From Candidatus Palauibacter australiensis (GTDB lineage: Bacteria > Gemmatimonadota > Gemmatimonadetes > Palauibacterales > Palauibacteraceae): a stretch of DNA of 40,464 bases. The notes beneath the pieces are model-generated. The model ran no database searches, was not told the DNA's origin, and was given only the letters and a program-made list of their open reading frames with translations. This document shows positions 7,738 to 15,034 of this stretch, piece by piece (position 1 is the first letter of the stretch; each line of letters starts with the position of its first letter). The stretch spans positions 1 to 40,464 of the forward strand of contig JAPPBA010000045.1 in assembly GCA_026705295.1 (NCBI GenBank), given 5' to 3'. Both the position numbers and the translations under genes were made by a program.

Positions 7738-8702
7738 GGTGCTTCCGGCGGCCGCTGCTGGAGGAAGGCGTGAACGCCGGGCCAGAACAGCGCCGGCTTC
7801 TCGATGAACGGGAAGTGTCCCGATCCGTCGACCGGAACCAGATGACTATCCGGCAGGGCTTCGTTCATCGCCTGCACCATTTCGATGGGGATCGGATCCT
7901 GTGCGCCATGCACGATGAGCACCGGGACCTCGATCTCACCGAGACGGTCCCAGAAGTCGAGGCCCTGGAGCGGCGCCATGAGGAGGCTCGCGACGAGCTG
8001 GCCCTGGCTCGCCGTCCTCTCGTGCAGCGAGAGGCGAAGCAGGCTGTCCGCCACGCCGGCGTCCGCGAACGTCCCGCGGAAGACGTGGAAGAAGACGCGG
8101 CTGATGGCCTCCGCCTCCCGCGCCGCGAATTCCGGCGTCGCCCGAATCGAGTCGATGGCCGCGAGGTCGGCCGAATCCCGTCTGGCCAACTGGTTCTCGT
8201 CGGTCTGCTCGCGAAACCGGCTGCCCGGCTCGACGGGCGCAACGAGGATGAGCGCCGCCAGCCGCTCGGGGCGCTCCATGGCGTAGAGGAGGGCCGGAAT
8301 CGCTCCCCACGAGTGCGCGAGCAGCGTGATCTTCTCGCGTTGCGCGACGCGTTCGCGGATCCGGTCGATATCCGTGAGGAAGCGCTCCATCGAGAGGCTC
8401 GCCGCGTTCACCACGGCCCTCGACGCCCCAAGGCCCCGCTGATCGTAGAAGACGACCTGGTGCGTCTCGGACAGCGGTCCGAACCACGGACGAAGGTAGG
8501 AGTGGTCGAGGCCCGGTCCGCCGTGAACGACGACGACGGGCTCCCCGACCCCCACCGTCTGGTAGAAGAGTTCCGCCTCGAAGACGGAGAGCGAACCCGC
8601 TCGGGTCGGCGGGCCCGCTTCGGAGGCGGGAGCATCGCACCCCGCCATGAGGGCTGCGAGGACGGCAAGGCCGAAGCCGACGGGCGCGCGGGGGCCGGTC
8701 AG
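7734..8702 (-). CDS. Alpha/beta-hydrolase lipoprotein, proline iminopeptidase (S33)-like
   Basis: Alpha/beta hydrolase with HGGPG oxyanion motif (60-64), nucleophile elbow AHSWG (S131), an acid in HGAQDPIP and a His in GSGHFPF, as in S33 peptidases such as proline iminopeptidase. The first ATG (8648) would start inside a lipobox. Reading upstream in frame gives a signal with core VGFGLAVLAALMAGC, so the start is most likely the CTG at 8702, which overlaps the MOSC stop as CTGA and gives 322 residues with lipidated C22. No ATG, GTG or TTG lies in frame between the stop and this segment. Probably an envelope-anchored peptidase or esterase. Confidence 0.85.
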   Translation of the reverse strand: MTGPRAPVGFGLAVLAALMAGCDAPASEAGPPTRAGSLSVFEAELFYQTVGVGEPVVVVHGGPGLDHSYLRPWFGPLSETHQVVFYDQRGLGASRAVVNAASLSMERFLTDIDRIRERVAQREKITLLAHSWGAIPALLYAMERPERLAALILVAPVEPGSRFREQTDENQLARRDSADLAAIDSIRATPEFAAREAEAISRVFFHVFRGTFADAGVADSLLRLSLHERTASQGQLVASLLMAPLQGLDFWDRLGEIEVPVLIVHGAQDPIPIEMVQAMNEALPDSHLVPVDGSGHFPFIEKPALFWPGVHAFLQQRPPEAP

Positions 8703-9169
8703 GATTCCCAGGCCACCGCATCGCCGAGGGCGAGGGGACCGCCCTCGATCACCATCCCGTATGCGCCACCGCGCCAGTCGGGCGCCAACGCCGCCTTCAG
8801 CCCGGGCGCCGCGTCCTCCATGCGCTCGCAGGGCAGCGTCTCGCCCCGGATGCGGATGCGGCAGCCCGCGATCCGCAGCACCCGGTTCGCCGTCTCGCAG
8901 AAGTCGACGCCCCGCACGAGCAGGTTGGCCCGGCGGGCATCCGGCGCCAGGTCGACGCCGACCTCCCCCGTCGCCGTCTCCCAGGCGTCCGCATCGAGGA
9001 GCGTCACCTGCCGGTAGCCGCCGCGGTCGACGTTCCCCTCCAGTCCCTTCCCCGCGACGAGGGTGGCTTCCGGGACCGGCTCCATGGGGCCCTTCCGCGT
9101 CGACTTGAGCCAGATCGCCTCGAGCCGCGCCGAGCCGGAGCCCGCGGACCTCGCGGTGGACTCAGCCAT
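8699..9169 (-). CDS. MOSC domain protein
   Basis: A 156-residue stand-alone MOSC (molybdenum cofactor sulfurase C-terminal) domain. Seen: KSTRKGPM near the start, the GLEGNVDRGGYRQVTL segment, and the conserved cysteine C114 in LPCERM, proposed in the family to carry sulfur or bind Moco. The size is normal for bacterial stand-alone MOSC proteins. The stop overlaps the S33 hydrolase start (CTGA), and its own start overlaps the DUF1080-like gene by 8 nt. No molybdoenzyme or Moco gene is in the window, so its partner is unknown. Confidence 0.85.
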   Translation of the reverse strand: MAESTARSAGSGSARLEAIWLKSTRKGPMEPVPEATLVAGKGLEGNVDRGGYRQVTLLDADAWETATGEVGVDLAPDARRANLLVRGVDFCETANRVLRIAGCRIRIRGETLPCERMEDAAPGLKAALAPDWRGGAYGMVIEGGPLALGDAVAWES

Positions 9170-9848
9170 CGGTCACCTCCAGCGAGGAGAAGTGCAGGTT
9201 GAGGCCGTGGTTCACCCTCAGTCCCACGACGCCGTCGACGTGCTGCCCCGCTCTCGCCGTCCGGAACACCTCCTGCTCGTTCACGCCGAAGATCACGTCG
9301 TCGCCCGCGGACTCCACGAAGAGGATGTTCTTCGCCGTCGCCGCGCCCTCGCCCCGCGCCACCCAGGTGACGACCGCCTCGTGCTTCGTCCAGTCGAGGA
9401 GTGTGGATGTCTCGCCGCCGTCCCGGCGCTTCACGATCACGCTCCCGTCCGCCCGGATGAGGAGGTAGGTGTAGGCCTGGCCGTCTCCCTCCAGGTCCGC
9501 GCCGCCGATGAAGACGCCGAACCCTTCGTTCCGGCCTTCGGGGTCGAACAGAAAGACGGTCGACTCGACGCGAAAGTCGCCGTCGGCCCGGGTTTCGGGA
9601 TCGTAGAAGATGCCGGCCGGCCCCGTGGTGACGTGCCAGCCGGGCGGCATCTCCTGGAGGGCTTCCACCCCGTCCCCTCCGTGGTCGGTGCGGGCGAGCC
9701 AGCCCTCGGGCGGCGGCAGCTTGTCCTCCTGGGCGGCAGCGGCGAGGGGAAGCAGGGCCAGGCCGGCGATGGCCAGACGCCACGCGGCGCCCCCGACGCG
9801 CTCCCGGCGGAAGCGCAGGTTCGAATGAGACGGCATGTTCGGCGTCAC
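9162..9848 (-). CDS. Secreted DUF1080-like (LamG-fold) protein
   Basis: A 228-residue product from GTG 9848, or 224 from ATG 9836. An N-terminal signal peptide (core about residues 24-38, ending AAAAQE) is followed by one jelly-roll domain. The order of strands and motifs (GWHVTTGPAGIFYDPE, FRVESTVFLF, EGFGVFIGG, YTYLLIRADGSVIV, LRVNHGLNLHFSSLEV) resembles DUF1080/3-keto-disaccharide hydrolase-like and other concanavalin-like domains. It probably acts in the periplasm or at the surface on a sugar or polymer. The 3' end overlaps the MOSC start by 8 nt. Enzymatic activity cannot be claimed. Confidence 0.65.
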   Translation of the reverse strand: MTPNMPSHSNLRFRRERVGGAAWRLAIAGLALLPLAAAAQEDKLPPPEGWLARTDHGGDGVEALQEMPPGWHVTTGPAGIFYDPETRADGDFRVESTVFLFDPEGRNEGFGVFIGGADLEGDGQAYTYLLIRADGSVIVKRRDGGETSTLLDWTKHEAVVTWVARGEGAATAKNILFVESAGDDVIFGVNEQEVFRTARAGQHVDGVVGLRVNHGLNLHFSSLEVTDG

Positions 9849-9934
9849 TCCGGTTTCGGGTCCGGTTCGAGGTTCCAGCCGCAGGCCGCCAGCCGCTGGC
9901 AGAAGCCGGCTGCCAAGGCCCGCGTGGGCGGCAT
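9845..9934 (-). CDS. Candidate 29-residue micro-ORF
   Basis: ATG at 9934, with GGAG 9 nt upstream, opens a 29-codon frame. Its TGA overlaps the GTG start of the DUF1080-like gene (GTGA, 9848-9845). It starts 5 nt after the metallophosphoesterase stop, so it fills the gap between the two genes with the overlap style of real genes here. The peptide (Ala-rich helix, then GWNLEPDPKPE) is not recognised. It could be a coupling leader or chance. Confidence 0.3.
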   Translation of the reverse strand: MPPTRALAAGFCQRLAACGWNLEPDPKPE

Positions 9935-9939
9935 GATAG

Positions 9940-10854
9940 TCACTCCGGCGGCGACTCGCAGGACTCGCAGCGCGTGAGCCGGAGCGCGACGACTTCGGGC
10001 GGCACGAGGAAGCGCACGCCGAGCCGGCTCGTCCCCACGCCGGTCGTCACGAAGAGGTGTCTTCCGTCCTCCACCACATGACCCGCCGCGTATCGGTCCC
10101 CGAAGCGGGAGGGGGTGATCCGGGGACCCACGAACGGGATGACCACCTGTCCGCCGTGCGTGTGTCCGGCCAGCGTCAGGGAGGCCCGCGCCGGCACCTC
10201 GGGGAAGATGTCCGGGTTGTGCGTGACGACGATCACGGGCTCCCCGGGACGGGCCCCGGCGAGAGCATCGTCGATCGACGGATGGCCCGTCCAGAAGTCC
10301 GCCACGCCCGCGATCCAGAGGTCGTGGCCCCGCACGCGCGCCCGCCGGCCCCGGTTGTCGAGCACGGTGATTCCCGCGCCGGAGAGCGCCTTTTCCACGC
10401 GCTCGGCCGACAGCCAGCGGTCGTGGTTGCCGAGCACCGCGAACACGCCGTGGCGGGCGTCGAGGGCGGCAAGGTCCTCGGCGATCTCCTCGGGCGGCAC
10501 GAAGCGGCCGCCCACGACGTTGTCGATCGTCAGGTCGCCGGCGATGAGAACCAGGTCCGGGAGCGTTTCGTTCACCCGGCGCACGACGCGGCGCAGGTTG
10601 TCCCGGCCGTTTCGGGGCGAGCCCACGTGCAGGTCGGCGATGAGCGCGATGCGGGTCTCCTCCCCCTCGGGCCACCCCGGCACCTCGAGGTCGGCGCGGC
10701 GGAGGACCAGCCGGCCCGGCTCCCACCAGAACGCCCACGCGGCGAGAAGGGCCGCGGTCGCGAGGAGGAGGAGAAGCATCCAGCCCGTCCAGCCGGAGCG
10801 CGGTCGCCGCGGCGCTATCGCCCGCCGCCCGCGGTCCCGCTCCGGCCGATCCAC
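9940..10854 (-). CDS. Membrane-anchored metallophosphoesterase (YaeI-like)
   Basis: A calcineurin-like phosphoesterase of 304 residues with one N-terminal membrane segment (about 24-42). Metal-site motifs are complete and in order: DLH (74-76), GDL (about 106-108), GNHD (142-145), THN (about 211-213) and GHTHGGQ (230-236). This spacing and the membrane anchor resemble the YaeI group, some of which act on phospholipid or UDP-linked substrates; the substrate here is not known. The start is GTG 10854, inside the 3' end of the DUF885 remnant. The C-terminus ends in RCESCESPPE, an unusual Cys pair. Confidence 0.88.
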   Translation of the reverse strand: MDRPERDRGRRAIAPRRPRSGWTGWMLLLLLATAALLAAWAFWWEPGRLVLRRADLEVPGWPEGEETRIALIADLHVGSPRNGRDNLRRVVRRVNETLPDLVLIAGDLTIDNVVGGRFVPPEEIAEDLAALDARHGVFAVLGNHDRWLSAERVEKALSGAGITVLDNRGRRARVRGHDLWIAGVADFWTGHPSIDDALAGARPGEPVIVVTHNPDIFPEVPARASLTLAGHTHGGQVVIPFVGPRITPSRFGDRYAAGHVVEDGRHLFVTTGVGTSRLGVRFLVPPEVVALRLTRCESCESPPE

Positions 10855-10937
10855 GCATCGATCTGCCCTTCGAGCACGACCATGGGCACGGACCCGGTCC
10901 GGAGCACGACATCGTGGCCGGACCTTCGCAACGACAC
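10815..10937 (-). pseudogene. C-terminal remnant of a DUF885-family protein
   Basis: A 40-codon frame, GTG to TAG, whose core HDVVLRTGSVPMVVLEGQ followed by IDAWI reads like the last 30 residues of DUF885 proteins (consensus FHDxVLxxGxxPLxVLExxVdxWI, from memory). The several hundred upstream residues are absent; instead the frame begins one base after the stop of the tandem membrane paralog. It looks like the leftover of a gene removed by deletion, with the junction near 10930. It overlaps the metallophosphoesterase start by about 40 nt. It could instead be a translated small peptide. Confidence 0.5.
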
Positions 10938-10938
10938 G

Positions 10939-11019
10939 TCAGCGGCCTCCGGACTCGAGCTGCGGGACTTCTTCCTCCGGCTCCTCCTCGCGGGGGCCGA
11001 AGCGCACGAGGAGTCCGCC
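10939..11019. repeat. Near-identical 3' segment shared with the upstream paralog (copy B)
   Basis: These 81 bases match 11578-11658 with four differences by eye, much closer than the rest of the two genes. They encode the VRFGPREEEPEEE-PQLESGGR tail. Confidence 0.85.
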
Positions 11020-11574
11020 CAGGAACGACGTGATCAGCCAGATGAAGAGGATGATTGCGGTGACCTCGTCCGCCTCGAGGACGCCCGCGGCGAGGGTGCT
11101 CATCAGGGTGCCGAGCCAGAGGGCGAAGTTCTGGAGTTGGAAGTCGAGCTGGTCTCCACGCTTCATGCTCTGCACCGCTCGCAGGACGAGGTAGAGCACG
11201 GCACCGCCGAAAAACAGGAACGCGGCCGACTCGGAGATCGCCTGGATGAACCCGAACGCGAGACCGACGGCGCCGCCCGAGAGAATGCGCAGCGAAGAAG
11301 GCGAACTCGACTTGCGGGTGCGCGCCGGGGGGCCGGCCGGAACGTGACGGGCCGGGGCCGCGTGAACCCGGGGTGCCGGATCGGCGGCAGGCATCCCCTC
11401 GGCGGTGAATTCCGCGATCGCCGTTCGCGTTGCGCGCGCGTCGATCCCCGCCTCGGCGGCGACACGCTCCAGTTCCTCGACGCTGAGGGTGTCGCCGCGG
11501 GCGTCGATCTCGGCCGCGCGCTGAAGAATGAGGGAGACCTGCGACGTGGTGAGCTTCAGCGGTGGTTCTGTCAT
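10939..11574 (-). CDS. Tandem paralogous membrane protein, copy B
   Basis: A 211-residue protein. Residues about 5-60 form a small helical domain (LTTSQVSLILQRAAEIDARGD, then LSVEELERVAAEAGIDARAT) of a type often found before membrane segments in actinobacterial and gemmatimonad proteins and resembling a short HTH-like module. After a Pro/Ala linker come about four hydrophobic segments (about 97-120, 120-135, 155-170, 172-192) and an acidic tail (REEEPEEEVPQLESGGR). It is a close paralog of the gene immediately upstream (3 bp gap). Function is not recognised; a sensory or regulatory membrane protein is a guess. Confidence 0.7.
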   Translation of the reverse strand: MTEPPLKLTTSQVSLILQRAAEIDARGDTLSVEELERVAAEAGIDARATRTAIAEFTAEGMPAADPAPRVHAAPARHVPAGPPARTRKSSSPSSLRILSGGAVGLAFGFIQAISESAAFLFFGGAVLYLVLRAVQSMKRGDQLDFQLQNFALWLGTLMSTLAAGVLEADEVTAIILFIWLITSFLGGLLVRFGPREEEPEEEVPQLESGGR

Positions 11575-11577
11575 GCG

Positions 11578-11658
11578 TCAGCGGCCTCCGGATTCGAGCT
11601 GTGGGATTTCTTCCTCCGGCTCCTCCTCGCGGGGGCCGAAGCGGACGAGGAGTCCGCC
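11578..11658. repeat. Near-identical 3' segment shared with the downstream paralog (copy A)
   Basis: Partner of the copy at 10939-11019. Direct orientation, unit spacing about 639 bp, so unequal recombination between the two would fuse the genes in frame. Confidence 0.85.
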
Positions 11659-12222
11659 GATGACCGAGGTGAGGATCCAGCAGAGCAGGGTCAACGCGAA
11701 CCCCTCGGGTCCGAATCCGGCCGCGATGATCAGTGTCGACACGAACCAGAGGGTGAAGTTCTGGAGCTGAAAGTCGAGCTGGCTGCCCCGCTTCATGGCC
11801 TGTACGGCGCGCAGTATGAGATAGATCGCCGTGGCGCCGGATCCCGCGATGGCGCCCCCGAGCCCGCCCGCGAAGAGGAAGCCGAAGGCCACGCCGACGG
11901 CCCCGCCCGCGATGATGCGTCCGGGAGCGGGGGAGGCCGGGTTGCCGGTGGGCGCCGCGGGGGCCGCCGGAGGTCGCAGCTCAGGGACGGGAGCCGGCAT
12001 CTCGTCGGCGATCATTTCCGCGATCGCGGTTCTCGTCGCGCGCGGGTCGATCCCCGCCTCGCCGGCGATGCGCTCCAACTCCTCGACGGTCATCGAATCG
12101 CCGCGGGCGTCGATCTCGGCCGCCCGCTTCAGGATCTGCGAAACCTGGGCGGCGGTGAGCGTCGCGGGAGGGTGGTGGGCGGGCGGTTCGCGGGGGGCCG
12201 GCGGCTCGGTCATGTCGCTCAT
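11578..12222 (-). CDS. Tandem paralogous membrane protein, copy A
   Basis: A 214-residue paralog of the next gene with the same plan: N-terminal LTAAQVSQILKRAAEIDARGD plus a second helix pair (MTVEELERIAGEAGIDPRAT), a Pro/Ala linker, about four hydrophobic segments (GGAVGVAFGFLFAGGLGGAIAG onward) with the shared QAMKRGSQLDFQLQNF loop, and the identical acidic tail. The start ATG at 12222 overlaps the stop of the threonine-dehydratase-like gene (ATGA); ATG 12213 is a weaker option. No function can be assigned. The pair probably arose by tandem duplication. Confidence 0.72.
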   Translation of the reverse strand: MSDMTEPPAPREPPAHHPPATLTAAQVSQILKRAAEIDARGDSMTVEELERIAGEAGIDPRATRTAIAEMIADEMPAPVPELRPPAAPAAPTGNPASPAPGRIIAGGAVGVAFGFLFAGGLGGAIAGSGATAIYLILRAVQAMKRGSQLDFQLQNFTLWFVSTLIIAAGFGPEGFALTLLCWILTSVIGGLLVRFGPREEEPEEEIPQLESGGR

Positions 12223-13169
12223 GGCACGTCGCCCGCGAGGATGGTGGCCAGGGTGGACGGATCCAGATTCCCTCCGGACACGATGCAGACAATTTTGTTC
12301 CCCCGCACGGCGCCCGACAGGGCGGCCGCGACGGAGGAGGCGCCCGCCCCTTCGGCCACGACGCGGTTGCGGGTCGCGAGCAGCCGGATCGCCGCCGCGG
12401 TGTCGTCGAGCGTGATCTCGACGGAGCCGGCGAGGAGGTCCCGCGCCAGTTCCCACATGGCGGGTTCCACGTGCGGGCCCCCGATGCCATCGACGAACGA
12501 GGGCGAATAGGCGATCGAGACGGCCCGGCCGGCGCGCAGCGACTCCGCGAGCGGTGCCTGACCCGTGACCTCGGACGCCAGAACGGGCACATGCGGCGCA
12601 ACGGCCCGCAGGCCGGCCGCGATCCCGCACGCGAGGCCGCCTCCCCCGAAGGGGACGACGACGGCGTCCACATCGGGGAGGTCCTCGATCAGTTCGAGCG
12701 CGATGGTGCCGTTCCCCGCCATCACATCGCGGTCCATGAAGGCGTGGACGAACCGGCCCTCCATCCCGTCGAAGCGCTGCGTGCGGAAGACCTCGAACCA
12801 GGAGGCGACGGAGGTCTTGATGGCTGTCGCGCCGAGCCGGGCGATCGCGTCCAGTTTGAGCCGCGGCGCCGTCTCCGGCACGACGACCGAGCACGGGACG
12901 CCGAGGCGCCGTGCGTTCCAGGCGATGCCCTGCGCCATGTTGCCCGCACTCGCCGTCCATACTCCCGCCGCCAGCTCCTCGGGCGGGATCAGGCCGATCG
13001 CGTTCGCCGCCCCGCGGATCTTGAACGAGCCGATCGGCTGCAGGTTTTCGAGCTTGAGCCAGATCTCGGGCCCCTCGTCGATGCCGAGGCGGATGAGCGG
13101 CGAGCGGAGGGCCGCCGCGTAGACCCGGTCGCGCGCCGCCTCGATCTCCGACAGGCCGGGAGGCTTCAC
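12219..13169 (-). CDS. Threonine/serine dehydratase-like PLP enzyme (fold type II)
   Basis: A 316-residue fold-type-II PLP enzyme: Schiff-base lysine K50 in PIGSFKIRGA, the SAGNMAQG phosphate/carboxylate loop, the GGGGLACG PLP-phosphate loop, and C-terminal SGGN. It lacks the C-terminal ACT-like regulatory domain of biosynthetic IlvA, so it belongs with catabolic threonine dehydratases and serine racemases. Expected reaction: L-threonine or L-serine to 2-oxobutyrate or pyruvate plus ammonia. The start overlaps the stop of the trans-sulfuration enzyme by ATGA, which suggests joint use in amino-acid catabolism with 2-oxobutyrate as a shared product. Confidence 0.88.
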   Translation of the reverse strand: MKPPGLSEIEAARDRVYAAALRSPLIRLGIDEGPEIWLKLENLQPIGSFKIRGAANAIGLIPPEELAAGVWTASAGNMAQGIAWNARRLGVPCSVVVPETAPRLKLDAIARLGATAIKTSVASWFEVFRTQRFDGMEGRFVHAFMDRDVMAGNGTIALELIEDLPDVDAVVVPFGGGGLACGIAAGLRAVAPHVPVLASEVTGQAPLAESLRAGRAVSIAYSPSFVDGIGGPHVEPAMWELARDLLAGSVEITLDDTAAAIRLLATRNRVVAEGAGASSVAAALSGAVRGNKIVCIVSGGNLDPSTLATILAGDVP

Positions 13170-14359
13170 GCCGTCAGGCCCGCGACCGCCCGCGGCAGGC
13201 TCGCCAGCGCCCGATCGAAATCGGCCGCGAGATCCTCCGTCGCCTCCAGTCCGGTGGAGAAGCGGATGAGGGCGTCCCGGATGCCCGCCTTCGCCCGCTC
13301 CTCGGCGGACATGCCCGCGTGCACGGCGGCGGCGGGCCGCACCACGAGCGACTCCGGGCCCCCGAGACTGGCCGCGACCATCGGAATCTCAAGCGCGGAG
13401 ATGAAGGCCTCGGCCGCGTCGACCCCGCCCTCGAGTTCGAACGACATCATCCCGCCGAAGCCGTCGAACAGACGCGCGGCGCGCTCGTGCTGCGCGTGGC
13501 TCTCAAGCCCCGGATAGTGCACGACGGACACGGCGGGGTGCGCTTCGAGCCGCGCGGCGAGCCGCCCGGCCGACCCGTTCTGCTCGCGGACGCGTACGCT
13601 CAGCGTCTTCAGACCGCGCTCGAGCAGGAACGCCGCGTGCGGGTCGAGGGAGCCGCCGAGATGGTCCTGCATCACCTTCACGCGGCGCACGAGGTCCGAC
13701 GGCCCGGCCACGCTACCGGCCACGATGTCGCTGTGGCCGTTCATGTACTTCGTGCAGCTTTCGAGCACGAGATCGAAGCCGATCTCCGCCGGCCTGAAGT
13801 TGATCGGACTCGCGAACGTGTTGTCGATCAGCGTCACGAGCCCGTGCTCGCGCGCGAAGGCCACGACCGCCTCCAGATCTGCGACCTGCACGAGCGGATT
13901 CGTGAGCGTCTCGACGTACATGGCGCGCGTGGTCGGCGTCAGCGAGGCCGCCCAACCCGACGGGTCCTGGGGGTCGATCACGGTGTGTCCGATGCGGAAC
14001 CGCGGCAGATCCTGCTGCAGGAACGCGGCCGTGCCGCCGTACAGCGTGTCCTGCACGAGCACGTGGTCGCCGGCGGACAGCAGCGTCAGCAGCGACCCGG
14101 AGATCGCCGCCATCCCGCTACCGAGGGCGAGAGCCGCCTCCGTCCCTTCGAGCGCCGCGATGCGCTCGCCGAGAACGCGATGGTTCGGCGTCGTGCTGAG
14201 CCGGATGTACCCGATGTCGTGGTAGTCCTCGCCCCGAAGCTCGTAGTTCGCCGTCTGGTAGATCGGCGTGACGACGGCCCCCTCCGGCCTCGGCTCCTGC
14301 TCGCCCGCGTGCACGGCGTCGGTGGACGCCGCCCTTCTCCCATTCCCGAAGTTCTTCAT
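13166..14359 (-). CDS. Cys/Met metabolism PLP enzyme (trans-sulfuration family)
   Basis: A 397-residue fold-type-I PLP enzyme of the cystathionine gamma-synthase / cystathionine lyase / methionine gamma-lyase family. Seen: YIRLSTTPNHRVLGERIAALEG near the N-terminus, the PLP-ring region LGSGMAAISG, Asp180 in LIDNTFASP, and Schiff-base Lys204 in ESCTKYMNGHSD. The C-terminal substrate loop SLGGPESLVVRPA is conserved. The exact reaction cannot be told from sequence alone. Start ATG 14359 has AAGGA 6 nt upstream. It ends in an ATGA overlap with the threonine-dehydratase-like gene. Confidence 0.88.
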   Translation of the reverse strand: MKNFGNGRRAASTDAVHAGEQEPRPEGAVVTPIYQTANYELRGEDYHDIGYIRLSTTPNHRVLGERIAALEGTEAALALGSGMAAISGSLLTLLSAGDHVLVQDTLYGGTAAFLQQDLPRFRIGHTVIDPQDPSGWAASLTPTTRAMYVETLTNPLVQVADLEAVVAFAREHGLVTLIDNTFASPINFRPAEIGFDLVLESCTKYMNGHSDIVAGSVAGPSDLVRRVKVMQDHLGGSLDPHAAFLLERGLKTLSVRVREQNGSAGRLAARLEAHPAVSVVHYPGLESHAQHERAARLFDGFGGMMSFELEGGVDAAEAFISALEIPMVAASLGGPESLVVRPAAAVHAGMSAEERAKAGIRDALIRFSTGLEATEDLAADFDRALASLPRAVAGLTA

Positions 14360-14370
14360 GTTTTTCCTTT

Positions 14371-14399
14371 CAGTCCCACATCACTCAGTCCCACATCAC
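14371..14399. repeat. 15-bp direct duplication spanning the SnoaL-like gene's stop
   Basis: Two abutting copies (14371-14385 and 14386-14399, the second lacking only the last base) begin cagtcccacatcac. On minus they repeat the last four codons and stop (VMWD-stop) just after the real stop. Confidence 0.9.
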
Positions 14400-14885
14400 G
14401 CGGTGGATGCGCCACCCGGTTTCGAGCCGCTTCCACACCTCGAGAAACTTGCCGTTGAGTTCGATATCGTCGGGGCCGCGCACCCGGTACGTCCCGTTCG
14501 CGAACGCCAGCTCCCCGTCCACCTCGATCTCCTCGATCGTGAACCGGGCCTCGCGCAGCGGGACGGAGCCGGCCAGCGCGCGAGCGATGGCGTCGTGCCC
14601 CCGGACCGCCGGCTCTCCGGACGGCAGCCGCACCGCGTCCGGCGTGAAGACCTCGGCGACGGCCTCGCCCGGCGCCCCCGCGATCAGCGCGGCTTCCCAG
14701 CGCCGCGTGACGCGCTCGATCTCCGCTCGCACCTCCTCGACGGTGGCCGACCCTGCGGTCGCCCCCTCCTCCGGCCCCGGGCCTGAGCACGCCGCCGCGA
14801 CCAGGCCGCCCGCCACCGCCGCCGCCAAGCCGCCCGCCGCAACGATGCACCGAAACGTTCCGCTCGCAGGCCGTGTTCTCTTCAT
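14385..14885 (-). CDS. SnoaL-like/DUF4440 lipoprotein
   Basis: A 166-residue protein with a lipoprotein signal (core AAGGLAAAVAGGLVAAACSG, Cys at about 33). An NTF2-like domain follows: VEEVRAEIERVTRRWEAALIAG, then DAVRLPSGEPAVRGHDAIARAL and LEVWKRLETGWRIHRVMWD, the classic DUF4440/SnoaL pattern. NTF2-like lipoproteins of this type bind small ligands; no catalytic residues can be assigned. The ATG lacks an SD, and TACAAT lies 8 nt upstream, so the message may be leaderless. It is divergent from the DUF2911 gene. Confidence 0.8.
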   Translation of the reverse strand: MKRTRPASGTFRCIVAAGGLAAAVAGGLVAAACSGPGPEEGATAGSATVEEVRAEIERVTRRWEAALIAGAPGEAVAEVFTPDAVRLPSGEPAVRGHDAIARALAGSVPLREARFTIEEIEVDGELAFANGTYRVRGPDDIELNGKFLEVWKRLETGWRIHRVMWD

Positions 14886-14893
14886 GGGTCGAT

Positions 14894-14899
14894 ATTGTA
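14894..14899 (-). promoter_or_regulatory. -10-like element TACAAT for the SnoaL-like gene
   Basis: TACAAT on minus, 8 nt before the ATG at 14885. It matches five of six bases of the sigma-70-type -10. No clear -35, no SD between it and the ATG. Confidence 0.45.
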
Positions 14900-15034
14900 T
14901 GTGAGGCCGCCTGCCGCGGCGACGCGCCCCGCTTTCGGGTTCGCGCGCGCCGCCGTAGGATGCCCGTCGCTGTTGAGGATTGTCCGCGCATCGCCGGCCG
15001 GCGATGCCGCGCTTGAACCTGCTTGGAGGTACGA

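Noticed and set aside
10057-12510. 817-codon open frame on the plus strand
   Set aside because: It is antisense to five well-supported minus-strand genes (metallophosphoesterase, both paralogs, others). Its product is Arg/Gly/Ala-rich with no domain; long antisense frames are expected at this GC content.
14971-15034. TTG start at 15023 for the DUF2911 gene
   Set aside because: The TTG overlaps the GGAGG that serves ATG 15035, and the signal peptide begins naturally at that ATG.
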